From CALKWS01 sp035302405 (GTDB taxonomy: Bacteria; Actinomycetota; Actinomycetes; Actinomycetales; Beutenbergiaceae), in NCBI GenBank assembly GCA_035302405.1, contig DATGSR010000244.1, positions 1 to 12,643 on the forward strand: a stretch of 12,643 bases of DNA. Direction: 5' to 3'. The notes beneath the pieces were generated by a model. The model had not been told where the DNA came from, ran no database searches, and was given only the letters and a program-made list of their open reading frames with translations. Each line of letters starts with the position of its first letter. Within the stretch, counting starts at the first letter, position 1. The position numbers and the translations under genes were made by a program. Below, piece by piece: positions 1 to 6,876 of this stretch.

Positions 1-1
1 A

Positions 2-30
2 GCCGATCGGAACGATCACCTCGAATCGGC
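2..30. repeat. Short inverted repeat upstream of glyA promoter
   Basis: GCCGAT (2-7) is matched by its reverse complement ATCGGC (25-30) with 17 bases between, ending just before the -35 hexamer. It could be an operator for an unknown regulator or the end of an upstream unit. Six paired bases in GC-rich DNA can arise by chance, so this is weak. Confidence 0.2.
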
Positions 31-31
31 C

Positions 32-59
32 TTGAGTGACGACGTGTGATTGCTAGGCT
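32..59 (+). promoter_or_regulatory. Promoter of glyA-folD
   Basis: TTGAGT (32-37) resembles a -35 box. TAGGCT (54-59), preceded by TG at 51-52, resembles an extended -10 box. The spacer is 16 bases. Transcription would begin near 65-67, right at the 5' strand of riboswitch helix P1, and this agreement is the best support for the call. Confidence 0.6.
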
Positions 60-63
60 GAGT

Positions 64-149
64 GCCGTCGCGACTGGCGCCGAGGTGGAGTCACCACCGG
101 GGAGCGACGGCAACGTGGACTGCAGGTCGCCCGCCTGGGCCGAGGTCCA
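64..149 (+). promoter_or_regulatory. ZTP (pfl-motif) riboswitch upstream of glyA-folD
   Basis: The element has the landmarks of the ZTP/ZMP-sensing pfl RNA. Helix P1 is CCGTCGC (65-71) with GCGACGG (104-110). The conserved GACTGGCG follows the P1 5' strand. P2 is GGTGG (84-88) with CCACC (94-98), followed by GGGGAGCG. The hallmark 3' element CCGCCTGGGC lies at 131-140, flanked by TGGAC (116-120) and GTCCA (145-149), which can pair. The class senses ZTP/ZMP, which accumulates when 10-formyl-THF is short, and is known to control folate and purine genes such as glyA, folD and purH. Both genes downstream here fit. CTGGGC (135-140) and CCG (131-133) can instead pair with GCCCAGCGG (167-175), which overlaps the glyA Shine-Dalgarno. 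Translational ON control is inferred from that. Confidence 0.9.
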
Positions 150-182
150 ACCCAGAACTGTGTGTTGCCCAGCGGAGGAATC

Positions 183-1481
183 ATGAGCCAGTCCCTAGAC
201 CACACCCCCATCGCCCAGCAGACTTTGGCGCAATTGGACCCCCAGATCGCCGCCGTCCTCGATGGTGAGTTGACCCGTCAGCGAGACACGCTGGAGATGA
301 TCGCCAGCGAGAACTTCGTGCCACCGGCGGTATTGCAGGCCACCGGCAGCGTGCTGACCAACAAGTACGCCGAGGGATACCCCGGCAGGCGGTACTACGG
401 CGGCTGCGAACAGGTCGACATCGCCGAATCGTTGGCCATCGAACGCGCCCTGGAAGTCTTCGGCGGCACCTACGCCAACGTCCAGCCGCACTCCGGCGCC
501 ACCGCCAACGCCGCAGTGCTGCACGCGCTCATCCGCCCCGGGGACACCATCCTCGGGATGGAGTTGGCCCACGGCGGGCACCTGACCCACGGCATGAAGA
601 TCAACTTCTCCGGCCGGTTGTACAACGTGGTCTCCTACGGCGTGGATGAGACCACCCACCGGATCGACTACGACGCCTTGCGCGCCAAGGCCATCGAGAC
701 CCAGCCGAAGGTGATCATCGCCGGCTGGTCGGCCTACCCCCGCCAACTCGACTTCGCGGCCTTCCGGGAGATCGCCGATGAAGTCGGGGCCTACCTGTGG
801 ACGGACATGGCCCACTTCGCCGGATTGGTCGCCGCCGGCTTGCACCCCAACCCGGTGCCCACCTCCGACGTCGTCTCCACCACCGTGCACAAGACTCTCG
901 GCGGACCGCGATCGGGCATGATCCTGGCCAATGAAGCCGAGAAGTACGGTAAGAAACTCAACTCCGCGGTGTTCCCCGGCCAGCAGGGCGGACCGTTGAT
1001 GCACGTGATCGCGGCCAAGGCGGTGGCGATGAAGATCGCCGGGACCGCGGAGTTCGCCGAGCGGCAACAGCGCACGGTCTCCGGAGCCAAGATCCTTGCC
1101 GAGCGGCTGTCCGCCAAGGACGTCGCCGACGCCGGGATCTCTGTGCTGACCGGGGGCACCGACGTGCACCTGGTGTTGGTGGACCTGCGCAACTCCGACT
1201 TGGACGGCCAGCAGGGCGAGGACCTGCTGCACGCCGCCGGGATCACGGTCAACCGCAACGCCGTGCCCTTCGACCCGCGCCCCCCGATGGTGACCTCCGG
1301 GCTGCGCATCGGCACCCCCGCGCTGGCCACCCGCGGCTTCGGTGACAAGGAATTCACCGAAGTTGCCGACATCATCGCCGGCGTCCTGGTCGACGGTAAG
1401 AACGCCGACATCGACCGCGCCACCGCCCGCGTGCGCGCCCTGACCGACGACTTCCCCCTCTACCCCGGCCTGGAGCAGTGA
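183..1481 (+). CDS. glyA: Serine hydroxymethyltransferase
   Basis: This PLP enzyme converts serine and tetrahydrofolate to glycine and 5,10-methylene-THF in the cytosol, supplying most one-carbon units. The 432-residue product matches the usual GlyA length (about 420-435). It shows the N-terminal MIASENFVPPAVLQATGS and the GYPGRRYYGGCEQVD stretch typical of the family. The PLP-lysine lies in TTVHKTLGGPRSG at K237, and the folate-binding C-terminal half is complete. I chose ATG 183 because GGAGG (174-178) lies just upstream. An in-frame GTG at 162 would overlap that site and has no good ribosome-binding site. The gene follows a ZTP riboswitch and overlaps folD by four bases, so the two are probably translated together. 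Nothing in it looks damaged. Confidence 0.97.
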   Translation: MSQSLDHTPIAQQTLAQLDPQIAAVLDGELTRQRDTLEMIASENFVPPAVLQATGSVLTNKYAEGYPGRRYYGGCEQVDIAESLAIERALEVFGGTYANVQPHSGATANAAVLHALIRPGDTILGMELAHGGHLTHGMKINFSGRLYNVVSYGVDETTHRIDYDALRAKAIETQPKVIIAGWSAYPRQLDFAAFREIADEVGAYLWTDMAHFAGLVAAGLHPNPVPTSDVVSTTVHKTLGGPRSGMILANEAEKYGKKLNSAVFPGQQGGPLMHVIAAKAVAMKIAGTAEFAERQQRTVSGAKILAERLSAKDVADAGISVLTGGTDVHLVLVDLRNSDLDGQQGEDLLHAAGITVNRNAVPFDPRPPMVTSGLRIGTPALATRGFGDKEFTEVADIIAGVLVDGKNADIDRATARVRALTDDFPLYPGLEQ

Positions 1482-2377
1482 CGACGACGGTGAGTGCAGC
1501 GAGTACCGCCCGCTTGTTACCCGGCAAACCTGTCGCCGAAGCGGTGCTGGCCGAGTTGGCCCCCCGCATCGCCCGACTGAGCGAAGCGGGTCACCGACCC
1601 GGACTGGCCACCATCCTGGTGGGAGATGACTCGGCCTCCGCCGGCTACATTCGGATGAAGCAGGACAAGGCGGCGGAGTTGGGCATGACCTCCCCGCACA
1701 CCCACCTGCCCGCCGATGCCACCCAGGCCGACCTGGAAGCGGTGATCGCGAAGTACAACGCCGCCGAGGACGTCCACGGCATCCTCGTGCAGCACCCCAC
1801 CCCGCCGCAGATCGACTTCGATGCGGCGATGGGCACCATGGACCCGGACAAGGACGTCGACGGGTTGCATCCGTTGAACATGGGTCGCCTCGCCCTGGGC
1901 ATGCCGGGTCCCATCCCGTGCACCCCGGCCGGGATCGAAGCGTTGCTGGCCTACTACGACATCCCGATCGCCGGGCGCGAGGTATGCATCCTGGGCCGGG
2001 GCACCACCCTGGGACGGCCGCTGGCATTGCTGCTGTCCCAGAAGCGGCCGACGGCGAACGCGGCCGTCACCGTGGTGCACACCGGCGTGGATGACTGGCC
2101 CCGCTACACCCGCCGGGCCGAGGTGGTCATCGCCGCGGCCGGAGTGCCGGGCATCCTGCAGCCGGAGCACATCAGCCCGGGAACCACCGTGGTCGGCGGC
2201 GGGGTGCGGTACGAGGGGCGCAAGTTGCTTCCCGATGTGGATGAGCGCTGCGCCGAGGTCGCCGGGGCGATCACCCCGCGGGTCGGGGGAGTAGGGCCGA
2301 CGACGATCGCGATGCTGTTCCGCAACACCGTCGAGGCCGCTGAACGCCGGGCTGGAGTCAGCCGACCCGTCGCCTGA
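1478..2377 (+). CDS. folD: Bifunctional methylenetetrahydrofolate dehydrogenase/cyclohydrolase
   Basis: FolD oxidises 5,10-methylene-THF with NADP+ and hydrolyses the product to 10-formyl-THF, the donor for purine synthesis. The 299-residue protein has the catalytic Tyr/Lys pair in YIRMKQDKAAELG (Y57, K61), ILVQHPTPP (about 103-110, usually QLP), DVDGLHPLNMGRL (126-138), PCTPAGIEALL (148-158), the nucleotide-binding GRGTTLGRP (173-181) and GGVGPTTIAML (270-280). The GTG start overlaps the glyA stop as GTGA, giving translational coupling. GlyA makes the substrate of FolD, so pathway and operon order agree. The ZTP riboswitch upstream would sense loss of the FolD product. Complete length, no lesions. 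Confidence 0.97.
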   Translation: MTTTVSAASTARLLPGKPVAEAVLAELAPRIARLSEAGHRPGLATILVGDDSASAGYIRMKQDKAAELGMTSPHTHLPADATQADLEAVIAKYNAAEDVHGILVQHPTPPQIDFDAAMGTMDPDKDVDGLHPLNMGRLALGMPGPIPCTPAGIEALLAYYDIPIAGREVCILGRGTTLGRPLALLLSQKRPTANAAVTVVHTGVDDWPRYTRRAEVVIAAAGVPGILQPEHISPGTTVVGGGVRYEGRKLLPDVDERCAEVAGAITPRVGGVGPTTIAMLFRNTVEAAERRAGVSRPVA

Positions 2378-2514
2378 GTTCACCGGCACAGTTTGCTCGA
2401 GCGGCCCGTTTCGACCGGCCCGCGCTGGGAGAAGTTGCTCCGAGGGTGCACGCACCGCGCGCTGAAGGTCAGTGCGGCGGTCAATTCATGCGCCCGCGCG
2501 CAGTCTCATTCGGC

Positions 2515-2526
2515 CCTTGCTATACG
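2515..2526 (+). promoter_or_regulatory. Possible extended -10 promoter for the ketone-body operon
   Basis: TGCTATACG contains a TG-n extended -10 followed by TATACG (2521-2526), an AT-rich patch in very GC-rich DNA. No convincing -35 is seen 16-18 bases upstream. It is the best promoter candidate between folD and the first gene of the next operon. A perfect CGTTAACG palindrome at 2569-2576 downstream could be an operator for the TetR protein, but this is speculative. Confidence 0.25.
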
Positions 2527-2536
2527 CCGCGGGAGC

Positions 2537-2638
2537 GGTCCCGAGGCCAACACAAGCGGCCCCGAAACCGTTAACGCGAGCGGTCCCCAGGCTGGTGACG
2601 CACCCGAGGCCAACGCAAGCGGCCCCGAAGCCGCGATG
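2537..2638 (+). repeat. Degenerate 21-24 bp tandem repeat fused to the ligase remnant
   Basis: Units begin GGTCCCGAGGCCAACACAAG (2537), GGCCCCGAAACCGTTAACGC (2558), GGTCCCCAGGCTGGTGACGC (2582), CCCGAGGCCAACGCAAGC (2603) and GGCCCCGAAGCC (2621). The periods are 18-24 bases. In the frame of the following ligase domain, which stays open, they read as repeats of SGPEAN-like residues. The sequence has no similarity to an acyl-CoA synthetase N-terminus, so it appears to replace it. Confidence 0.7.
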
Positions 2639-3151
2639 GACCCGGCCACCTCCGGCGCGCACCCCACAGCCCCGTTGGTCACCGGCGAACTACTGGTGCG
2701 CGGCCCAGCGGTCTTCGCCGGGTACCACGACGACCCGAGGGCCACTGCGGCAGCATTCCACGGCGAATGGCTGCGCACCGGGGACCTGGCCACCAGGGAT
2801 AGTCAGGGTTATTACCGGATCGTGGACCGGCTGTCCAACATGTACATCTCCGGCGGCGAGAACGTGGCTCCGGCCCAAGTGGAAGCAGTGCTCCGCGCTC
2901 ATCCCCAGGTGGCGGACGCCGCCGTCGTGGGAGTTCCGGACGCCCGCTGGGGCGAAGTGGGCCACGCCGTCGTCATCCCGGCCGACATCGAGCAGCCGCC
3001 CGCCGCCGAGGACCTTATCGCCCACTGCCGGGCGCACCTGGCCGCCTTCAAGATTCCCCGCACGGTCAGATTCGTCCCAGAGTTTCCCCGCACCGCGCTG
3101 CACAAAGTGCGCCGCGATGCACTACTTCCCCGCACCGAGGAGAATCGATGA
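2636..3151 (+). pseudogene. C-terminal remnant of an AMP-forming acyl-CoA synthetase
   Basis: The 171 residues from ATG 2636 match only the last third of class I adenylate-forming ligases: GELLVRGPAVFAGY, the TGDL motif (48-51), the hinge and A8 region IVDRLSNMYISGGENVAPAQVE (about 62-83), VVGVPDARWGE, and the C-terminal PRTALHKVRR with the catalytic-type Lys at 157. Family members run to 500 or more residues. The P-loop-like STGTTG and the substrate pocket are missing, so it cannot adenylate an acid alone. The frame is open back to a TTG at 2393 through a short repeat, but no convincing ribosome-binding site precedes 2393 or 2636. Its stop overlaps the TetR start (ATGA), so it was probably the first gene of this operon. 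The intact enzyme may have activated acetoacetate or another short acid; that is inference. A working stand-alone C-terminal domain is possible but unlikely. Confidence 0.8.
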
Positions 3152-3762
3152 CCGCCCTGCCGAGCACTGAACGTGGTTCCCGCACTCGCGAACGCATCCT
3201 GTCGGCGGCCACCGACGTGTTCGCCGAACACGGCTACCACGAGGCCTCGATCGTGAAGATCACCACCGCTGCCGAGGTAGCCCAAGGCACGTTCTACCTC
3301 TACTTCTCCTCCAAGCAGCAGGTCTTCGAAGAGGTCGTGCGGCACCTGAACTCCCGGGTGCGGCGCGCCATGCACGAAGCCTCCAGCGCCGAATCGGACC
3401 GGCTCGCGGCCGAACGAGCCGGATTCCGGGCCTTCTTCCACTTCACCGCGCAGAACCCCGCGCTGTACCGGATCATGCGTCAGGCGGAGTTCGTCGCTCC
3501 CGACGTGCTGCACGTGCACTACGAAACCATCGCCCGCGGCTACATCTCCGGCCTCACCGCAGCCCAGCAACGCGGTGAGGTGGCGCCCGATCTGGACCCG
3601 GAGGTCACCGCCTGGGCGCTGATGGGCATCGGGGAACTAGTCGGCATGCGGTGGGTCACCTGGACCGAACCGGGCATCGAACCCCAGAACCTGCCCGACG
3701 ACGTATTCGAGTCGATCATGCATCTCATCGAACGGGCGCTGAAGCCCGGGAAGGACAACTGA
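3148..3762 (+). CDS. TetR/AcrR-family transcriptional regulator
   Basis: This 204-residue protein has the standard TetR N-terminal DNA-binding domain: RTRERILSAATDVFAEHGYHEAS leading into a helix-turn-helix at about 34-53 with GTFYLYFSSKQQVFEEV. The rest is an all-helical ligand-binding and dimer domain with no recognisable ligand signature. GAGGAG (3137-3142) lies five bases before the ATG, and the start overlaps the ligase-remnant stop (ATGA). The gene ends exactly one base before the dehydrogenase ATG. Its place inside the operon suggests it is a local repressor released by a pathway intermediate, perhaps an acyl-CoA or ketone body. I see no clear paired operator except a CGTTAACG palindrome at 2569-2576, which is only a guess. 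Confidence 0.92.
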   Translation: MTALPSTERGSRTRERILSAATDVFAEHGYHEASIVKITTAAEVAQGTFYLYFSSKQQVFEEVVRHLNSRVRRAMHEASSAESDRLAAERAGFRAFFHFTAQNPALYRIMRQAEFVAPDVLHVHYETIARGYISGLTAAQQRGEVAPDLDPEVTAWALMGIGELVGMRWVTWTEPGIEPQNLPDDVFESIMHLIERALKPGKDN

Positions 3763-4584
3763 ATGACAACCCTGGACGGTAAACGCGCCGTGGTCACCGG
3801 AGGGGCTTCCGGTATCGGCGCCGCGTGTGCCCGCGCCCTCGCGAACGCCGGCGCCCGGGTCGTGATCGCCGACCGCGATGAAGGCGCCGCCCGCGATCTG
3901 GCCACCGAACTCGGCGGTGAACCGTGGGTGGTCGATCTGTCCCGGACCGACCAGCTGGAATCGGTGGAACTGACTGCGGACATCCTGGTCAACAACGCCG
4001 GTATCCAGAAGGTCGCCCCGATCGAGGAGTTCGAACCCGAAGACTTCCGCCGGATCCAGCGGATCATGGTCGAAGCGCCGTTCCTGCTCATCCGCGCCGC
4101 CCTGCCACACATGTACAGCAACGGTTGGGGACGGATCATCAACATCTCCTCGGTCCACGGCATGGTCGCCTCCGCCTACAAGAGCGCCTACGTCACCGCC
4201 AAGCACGCCCTGGAAGGGTTGAGCAAGGTCACCGCACTGGAAGGCGCTACCCGCGGCGTCACCAGCGTGTGCGTCAACCCCGGATACGTGCGCACCGCGC
4301 TGGTGGAAAAGCAGATCGCCGACCAGGCCCGCGCACACCGGATCAGCGAGGACGAGGTACTGGAGCAGGTGCTGCTGACCCTGCAGGCCATCAAACGCCT
4401 CGTCGAACCGGATGAGGTCGGCGCACTGGTGCTCTGGCTCGCCGGGGACCACGCCGCCATGGCCACCGGCACCTCCTACGTGCTGGACGGGGGGTGGCAA
4501 GCCCGGCGACCACCCACATCTACCGCACCATCGATGTGCCGGTCAGCGGCGGGCATCTGCGCGCGGGCATCTGGGACCCGGTGA
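3763..4584 (+). CDS. bdhA: D-3-hydroxybutyrate dehydrogenase (SDR), stop codon apparently lost
   Basis: This short-chain dehydrogenase oxidises D-3-hydroxybutyrate to acetoacetate with NAD+. It has the glycine motif TGGASGIG (12-19), NNAG (77-80) and the triad S130, Y143, K147. Substrate-binding positions described for Pseudomonas HBDH (Gln94, His144, Lys152, Gln196, Trp257) appear here as Q82, H132, K140, Q184 and W245, all with the same offset of 12, which makes the assignment specific. Homologues end a few residues after the DGGW motif. Here the frame runs past DGGWQAR (248) through a CGA at 4507 and adds 25 unrelated residues that overlap the next gene by 91 bases. A TGA at 4507 would restore a normal 248-residue protein. 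The tail may be harmless, but it follows the active-site Trp closely. ATG 3763 directly follows the tetR stop, with GGAAGGA as ribosome-binding site. Confidence 0.92.
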   Translation: MTTLDGKRAVVTGGASGIGAACARALANAGARVVIADRDEGAARDLATELGGEPWVVDLSRTDQLESVELTADILVNNAGIQKVAPIEEFEPEDFRRIQRIMVEAPFLLIRAALPHMYSNGWGRIINISSVHGMVASAYKSAYVTAKHALEGLSKVTALEGATRGVTSVCVNPGYVRTALVEKQIADQARAHRISEDEVLEQVLLTLQAIKRLVEPDEVGALVLWLAGDHAAMATGTSYVLDGGWQARRPPTSTAPSMCRSAAGICARASGTR

Positions 4585-5408
4585 CCAATGCCGACGAACC
4601 ACCCACGGTGCTCGCTATCCACGGCATCACCGCCACCCACCAGAGTTGGCTCCACCTGCCGCAGATGCTGCCCGGATTCCGCATCGTCGCCCCGGACCTG
4701 CGCGGCCGCGGCCGGTCCAACACTCTGCCCGGCCCCTACGGCATGGGCCGGCACGCCGACGACCTCGCCGATCTCCTGCACGCGCTGGGCACCAAGAAGG
4801 TCACCGCGGTGGGCCACTCGATGGGCGGGTTCGTCGCCGTCGTGCTCAGCCACCGCCACCCGGGCCTCACCACCCGGCTTGTCCTCGCCGACGGCGGCCT
4901 GCCCTTGGATAGTCCCGACGGGGTCGACCCGGACGCGATCATGCAGGCCGTTCTTGGCCCCGCGATCCAGCGCCTGGCGATGACCTTCCCCGGCCACAGT
5001 GCCTATCGGGAGTTCTGGGCGAAGCATCCGGCCTTCGGCCCCGCACTCGTGGAGGAACTGGGCGCCTACTTCGATTACGATCTGGAGCCCGCCGGGACCG
5101 GCTGGCGCCCCTCCAGCCGGATCGAGGCCGTCACCGAGGACCAGCGCGAATTGGTCACCGGGCACAGCCTGCGGCCGGCACTGGAGCAGTTGACCCTACC
5201 CACGACGTTCATTCACGCCCCTCGCGGGCTCCTCGACGATGCTCCGTTGTACGGGCCCGAGCACGCCGAGGCCTGCGCCGCGCAAGCGCCGTCGATTACC
5301 ATGAAATGGGCAAGAGGTGTGAACCACTACACGATCGTCATGAGCCGCCCGGGGGCGCAGTTCGTGGCAGAACAGGTCGCCCCCGCACGGGAAGGAGTTC
5401 AAGGATGA
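4494..5408 (+). CDS. Alpha/beta hydrolase in ketone-body operon (start uncertain)
   Basis: The product is a 304-residue alpha/beta-fold hydrolase with the oxyanion-hole HG (43-44), DLRGRGRS (68-75), the nucleophile elbow GHSMGG with S109, and the likely catalytic His in GVNHYT (H278). The acid is probably D248 or D249 after strand 7. No signal peptide is visible, so it is cytoplasmic. GTG 4494 is the nearest upstream start. The natural start was probably GTG at 4506, now GCG, giving M-TTHIYRT; a G-rich Shine-Dalgarno-like stretch (4489-4497) is spaced for 4506. GTG 4536 is another choice. Between a 3-hydroxybutyrate dehydrogenase and a CoA-transferase, it may release 3-hydroxybutyrate or acetoacetate from an ester or oligomer. 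This is inferred from context only; enol-lactonase-like or other esterase roles are equally open. Confidence 0.85.
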   Translation: MASPATTHIYRTIDVPVSGGHLRAGIWDPVTNADEPPTVLAIHGITATHQSWLHLPQMLPGFRIVAPDLRGRGRSNTLPGPYGMGRHADDLADLLHALGTKKVTAVGHSMGGFVAVVLSHRHPGLTTRLVLADGGLPLDSPDGVDPDAIMQAVLGPAIQRLAMTFPGHSAYREFWAKHPAFGPALVEELGAYFDYDLEPAGTGWRPSSRIEAVTEDQRELVTGHSLRPALEQLTLPTTFIHAPRGLLDDAPLYGPEHAEACAAQAPSITMKWARGVNHYTIVMSRPGAQFVAEQVAPAREGVQG

Positions 5409-6211
5409 GCGGTGTACCTGCGGCTCAGGCTGCTGGGTTGGACAAGGTGGTTGGTTCGGCTGCGGAGGCGGTGGCCGATATCGGTGATGGTGCTTCGTTG
5501 GCGGTGGGGGGTTTTGGGCTGTCGGGTAACCCGGTGGGGTTGATCGAGGCGTTGTTGGCCCAGGGGGCTAGCGGGTTGTCGGTGGTGTCGAACAACTGCG
5601 GGGTGGAGGACTACGGCCTGGGCCTGTTGTTGGGGGCGGGGCGGCTTGCGAAGATGACGGCCTCCTATGTGGGGGAGAACAAGGACTTCGAGCGGCAGTA
5701 CCTGTCGGGGGAGTTGGAGGTGGAGTTGACCCCGCAGGGCACGTTGGCGGAGAAGTTGCGGGCCGGGGGTAGTGGGATTGCGGCGTTCTTCACTACCGCC
5801 GGGGTGGGGACCCAGGTGGCCGAGGGTGGGTTGCCGATGCGGTACGGGCCGGGGGGTGAGATCGCCAAGGCCTCCCCGGCCAAGGAGGTGCGCACTTTTA
5901 CGTATCAGGGTGTGGCCCAGGAGTTCGTGCTGGAGGAGGCGATCAGTACCGATTTCGCGTTGGTGCATGCCAAGGTGGGGGACCGGTTCGGGAACCTGGT
6001 GTTCAACAAGGCGGCCAGGAACTTTTCCCCGTTGGCGGCGATGGCTGCCCGAGTGTGCATCGCCCAGGTAGAGGAGTTGGTGGAGCCGGGGGAGTTGGAC
6101 CCTGATGAGATCCACCTGCCGGGGATTTATGTGCACCGGTTGGTGGGTGTGGGTAGTGACTTTGACAAGCGGATCGAGCGGCGCACGGTGCGCCAGGAAG
6201 CGGGGCAGTGA
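5405..6211 (+). CDS. scoA: 3-oxoacid CoA-transferase subunit A
   Basis: Subunit A of a succinyl-CoA:3-ketoacid (acetoacetate) CoA-transferase, 268 residues. It has the CoA-transferase family I pattern GGFGLSGNPVGLIEALL near the N-terminus, VSNNCGVEDYGLG, KMTASYVGENKDFERQYLSG, ELTPQGTLAEKLRAGGSGI and the C-terminal HAKVGDRFGNLVFNKAARNF. AAGGAG (5392-5397) lies seven bases before ATG 5405, which overlaps the hydrolase stop (ATGA). Subunit B follows with a GTGA overlap, and the two form the active complex. Acetoacetate is the likely acceptor because a 3-hydroxybutyrate dehydrogenase is encoded upstream; 3-oxoadipate (PcaI type) is the alternative. The gene is oddly rich in GGG and TTG codons and in G on this strand, unlike the C-rich neighbours upstream. 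Confidence 0.93.
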   Translation: MSGVPAAQAAGLDKVVGSAAEAVADIGDGASLAVGGFGLSGNPVGLIEALLAQGASGLSVVSNNCGVEDYGLGLLLGAGRLAKMTASYVGENKDFERQYLSGELEVELTPQGTLAEKLRAGGSGIAAFFTTAGVGTQVAEGGLPMRYGPGGEIAKASPAKEVRTFTYQGVAQEFVLEEAISTDFALVHAKVGDRFGNLVFNKAARNFSPLAAMAARVCIAQVEELVEPGELDPDEIHLPGIYVHRLVGVGSDFDKRIERRTVRQEAGQ

Positions 6212-6876
6212 TCATGGCGCTGAGTCGGGAGGAGATGGCCGCCCGGGCCGCGAAGGAGTTGCCCGTTGGTGCGTATGTGAACCTGGGTATCGGGATGCCC
6301 ACCCTGGTGCCCAACTACGTCCCGGCCGATAAGCAGCTGGTGTTGCAGTCGGAGAACGGGATCCTGGGGGTGGGCCCCTACCCCACCGAGGAGCAGGTGG
6401 ACCCGGATTTGATCAACGCCGGTAAGGAGACGGTCACCACGCTGCCCGGGGCGGCGTTCTTCGATTCGGCGATGAGTTTCGGGATGATCCGCGGAGGCAA
6501 GATCGACGCGGCGATCCTGGGTGCGATGCAAGTCAGCGCCGATGGGGACCTGGCGAACTGGATGATCCCGGGCAAGATGGTCAAGGGCCCCGGCGGGGCG
6601 ATGGACCTGGTGCACGGGGCCCGGCAGCTGATCATCCTGATGACCCACACCGCCAAGGACGGCACCCCCAAGATCGTCAATGAGTGCTCCCTGCCGCTGA
6701 CCGGTAAGGGAGTGGTGGACAAGATCATCACCGACCTGGCCGTCATCGACGTCACCGAAGAGGGCCTGGTACTCATCGAGACCGCCCCCGAGGTCAGCGT
6801 CGATGACGTCATCGCCGCCACCGAACCAGAACTGACCATCGCCGAAGACCTCACCAAAGTACAGGTGCACACATGA
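6208..6876 (+). CDS. scoB: 3-oxoacid CoA-transferase subunit B
   Basis: This is the catalytic subunit of the CoA-transferase, 222 residues from GTG 6208. It has YVNLGIGMPTLVPNYV followed by the SENGILG motif whose Glu (E49) forms the acyl-glutamyl-CoA intermediate. Then come GGKIDAAILGAMQV, LANWMIPGKMVKGPGGAMDL and ECSLPLTGKGVVDKIITDLAVID, all typical of subunit B. GTG 6208 overlaps the scoA stop as GTGA and has AGGAAG (6195-6200) seven bases upstream; an ATG at 6214 two codons later is possible but less well spaced. It would transfer CoA from succinyl-CoA to acetoacetate, feeding the thiolase whose start overlaps its stop. The G-rich codon style of scoA fades within the first third of this gene. 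Confidence 0.94.
   Translation: MIMALSREEMAARAAKELPVGAYVNLGIGMPTLVPNYVPADKQLVLQSENGILGVGPYPTEEQVDPDLINAGKETVTTLPGAAFFDSAMSFGMIRGGKIDAAILGAMQVSADGDLANWMIPGKMVKGPGGAMDLVHGARQLIILMTHTAKDGTPKIVNECSLPLTGKGVVDKIITDLAVIDVTEEGLVLIETAPEVSVDDVIAATEPELTIAEDLTKVQVHT

Noticed and set aside
162..182. Upstream GTG start for glyA
   Set aside because: It would place the ribosome-binding site GGAGG inside the coding region and lacks its own; the ATG at 183 fits the family length and the riboswitch model.
195..2027. Long minus-strand open frame (610 residues) opposite glyA-folD
   Set aside because: It lies opposite two fully recognised genes, has low-complexity Gly/Val/His-rich sequence and no family match; long antisense frames are expected at this GC content.
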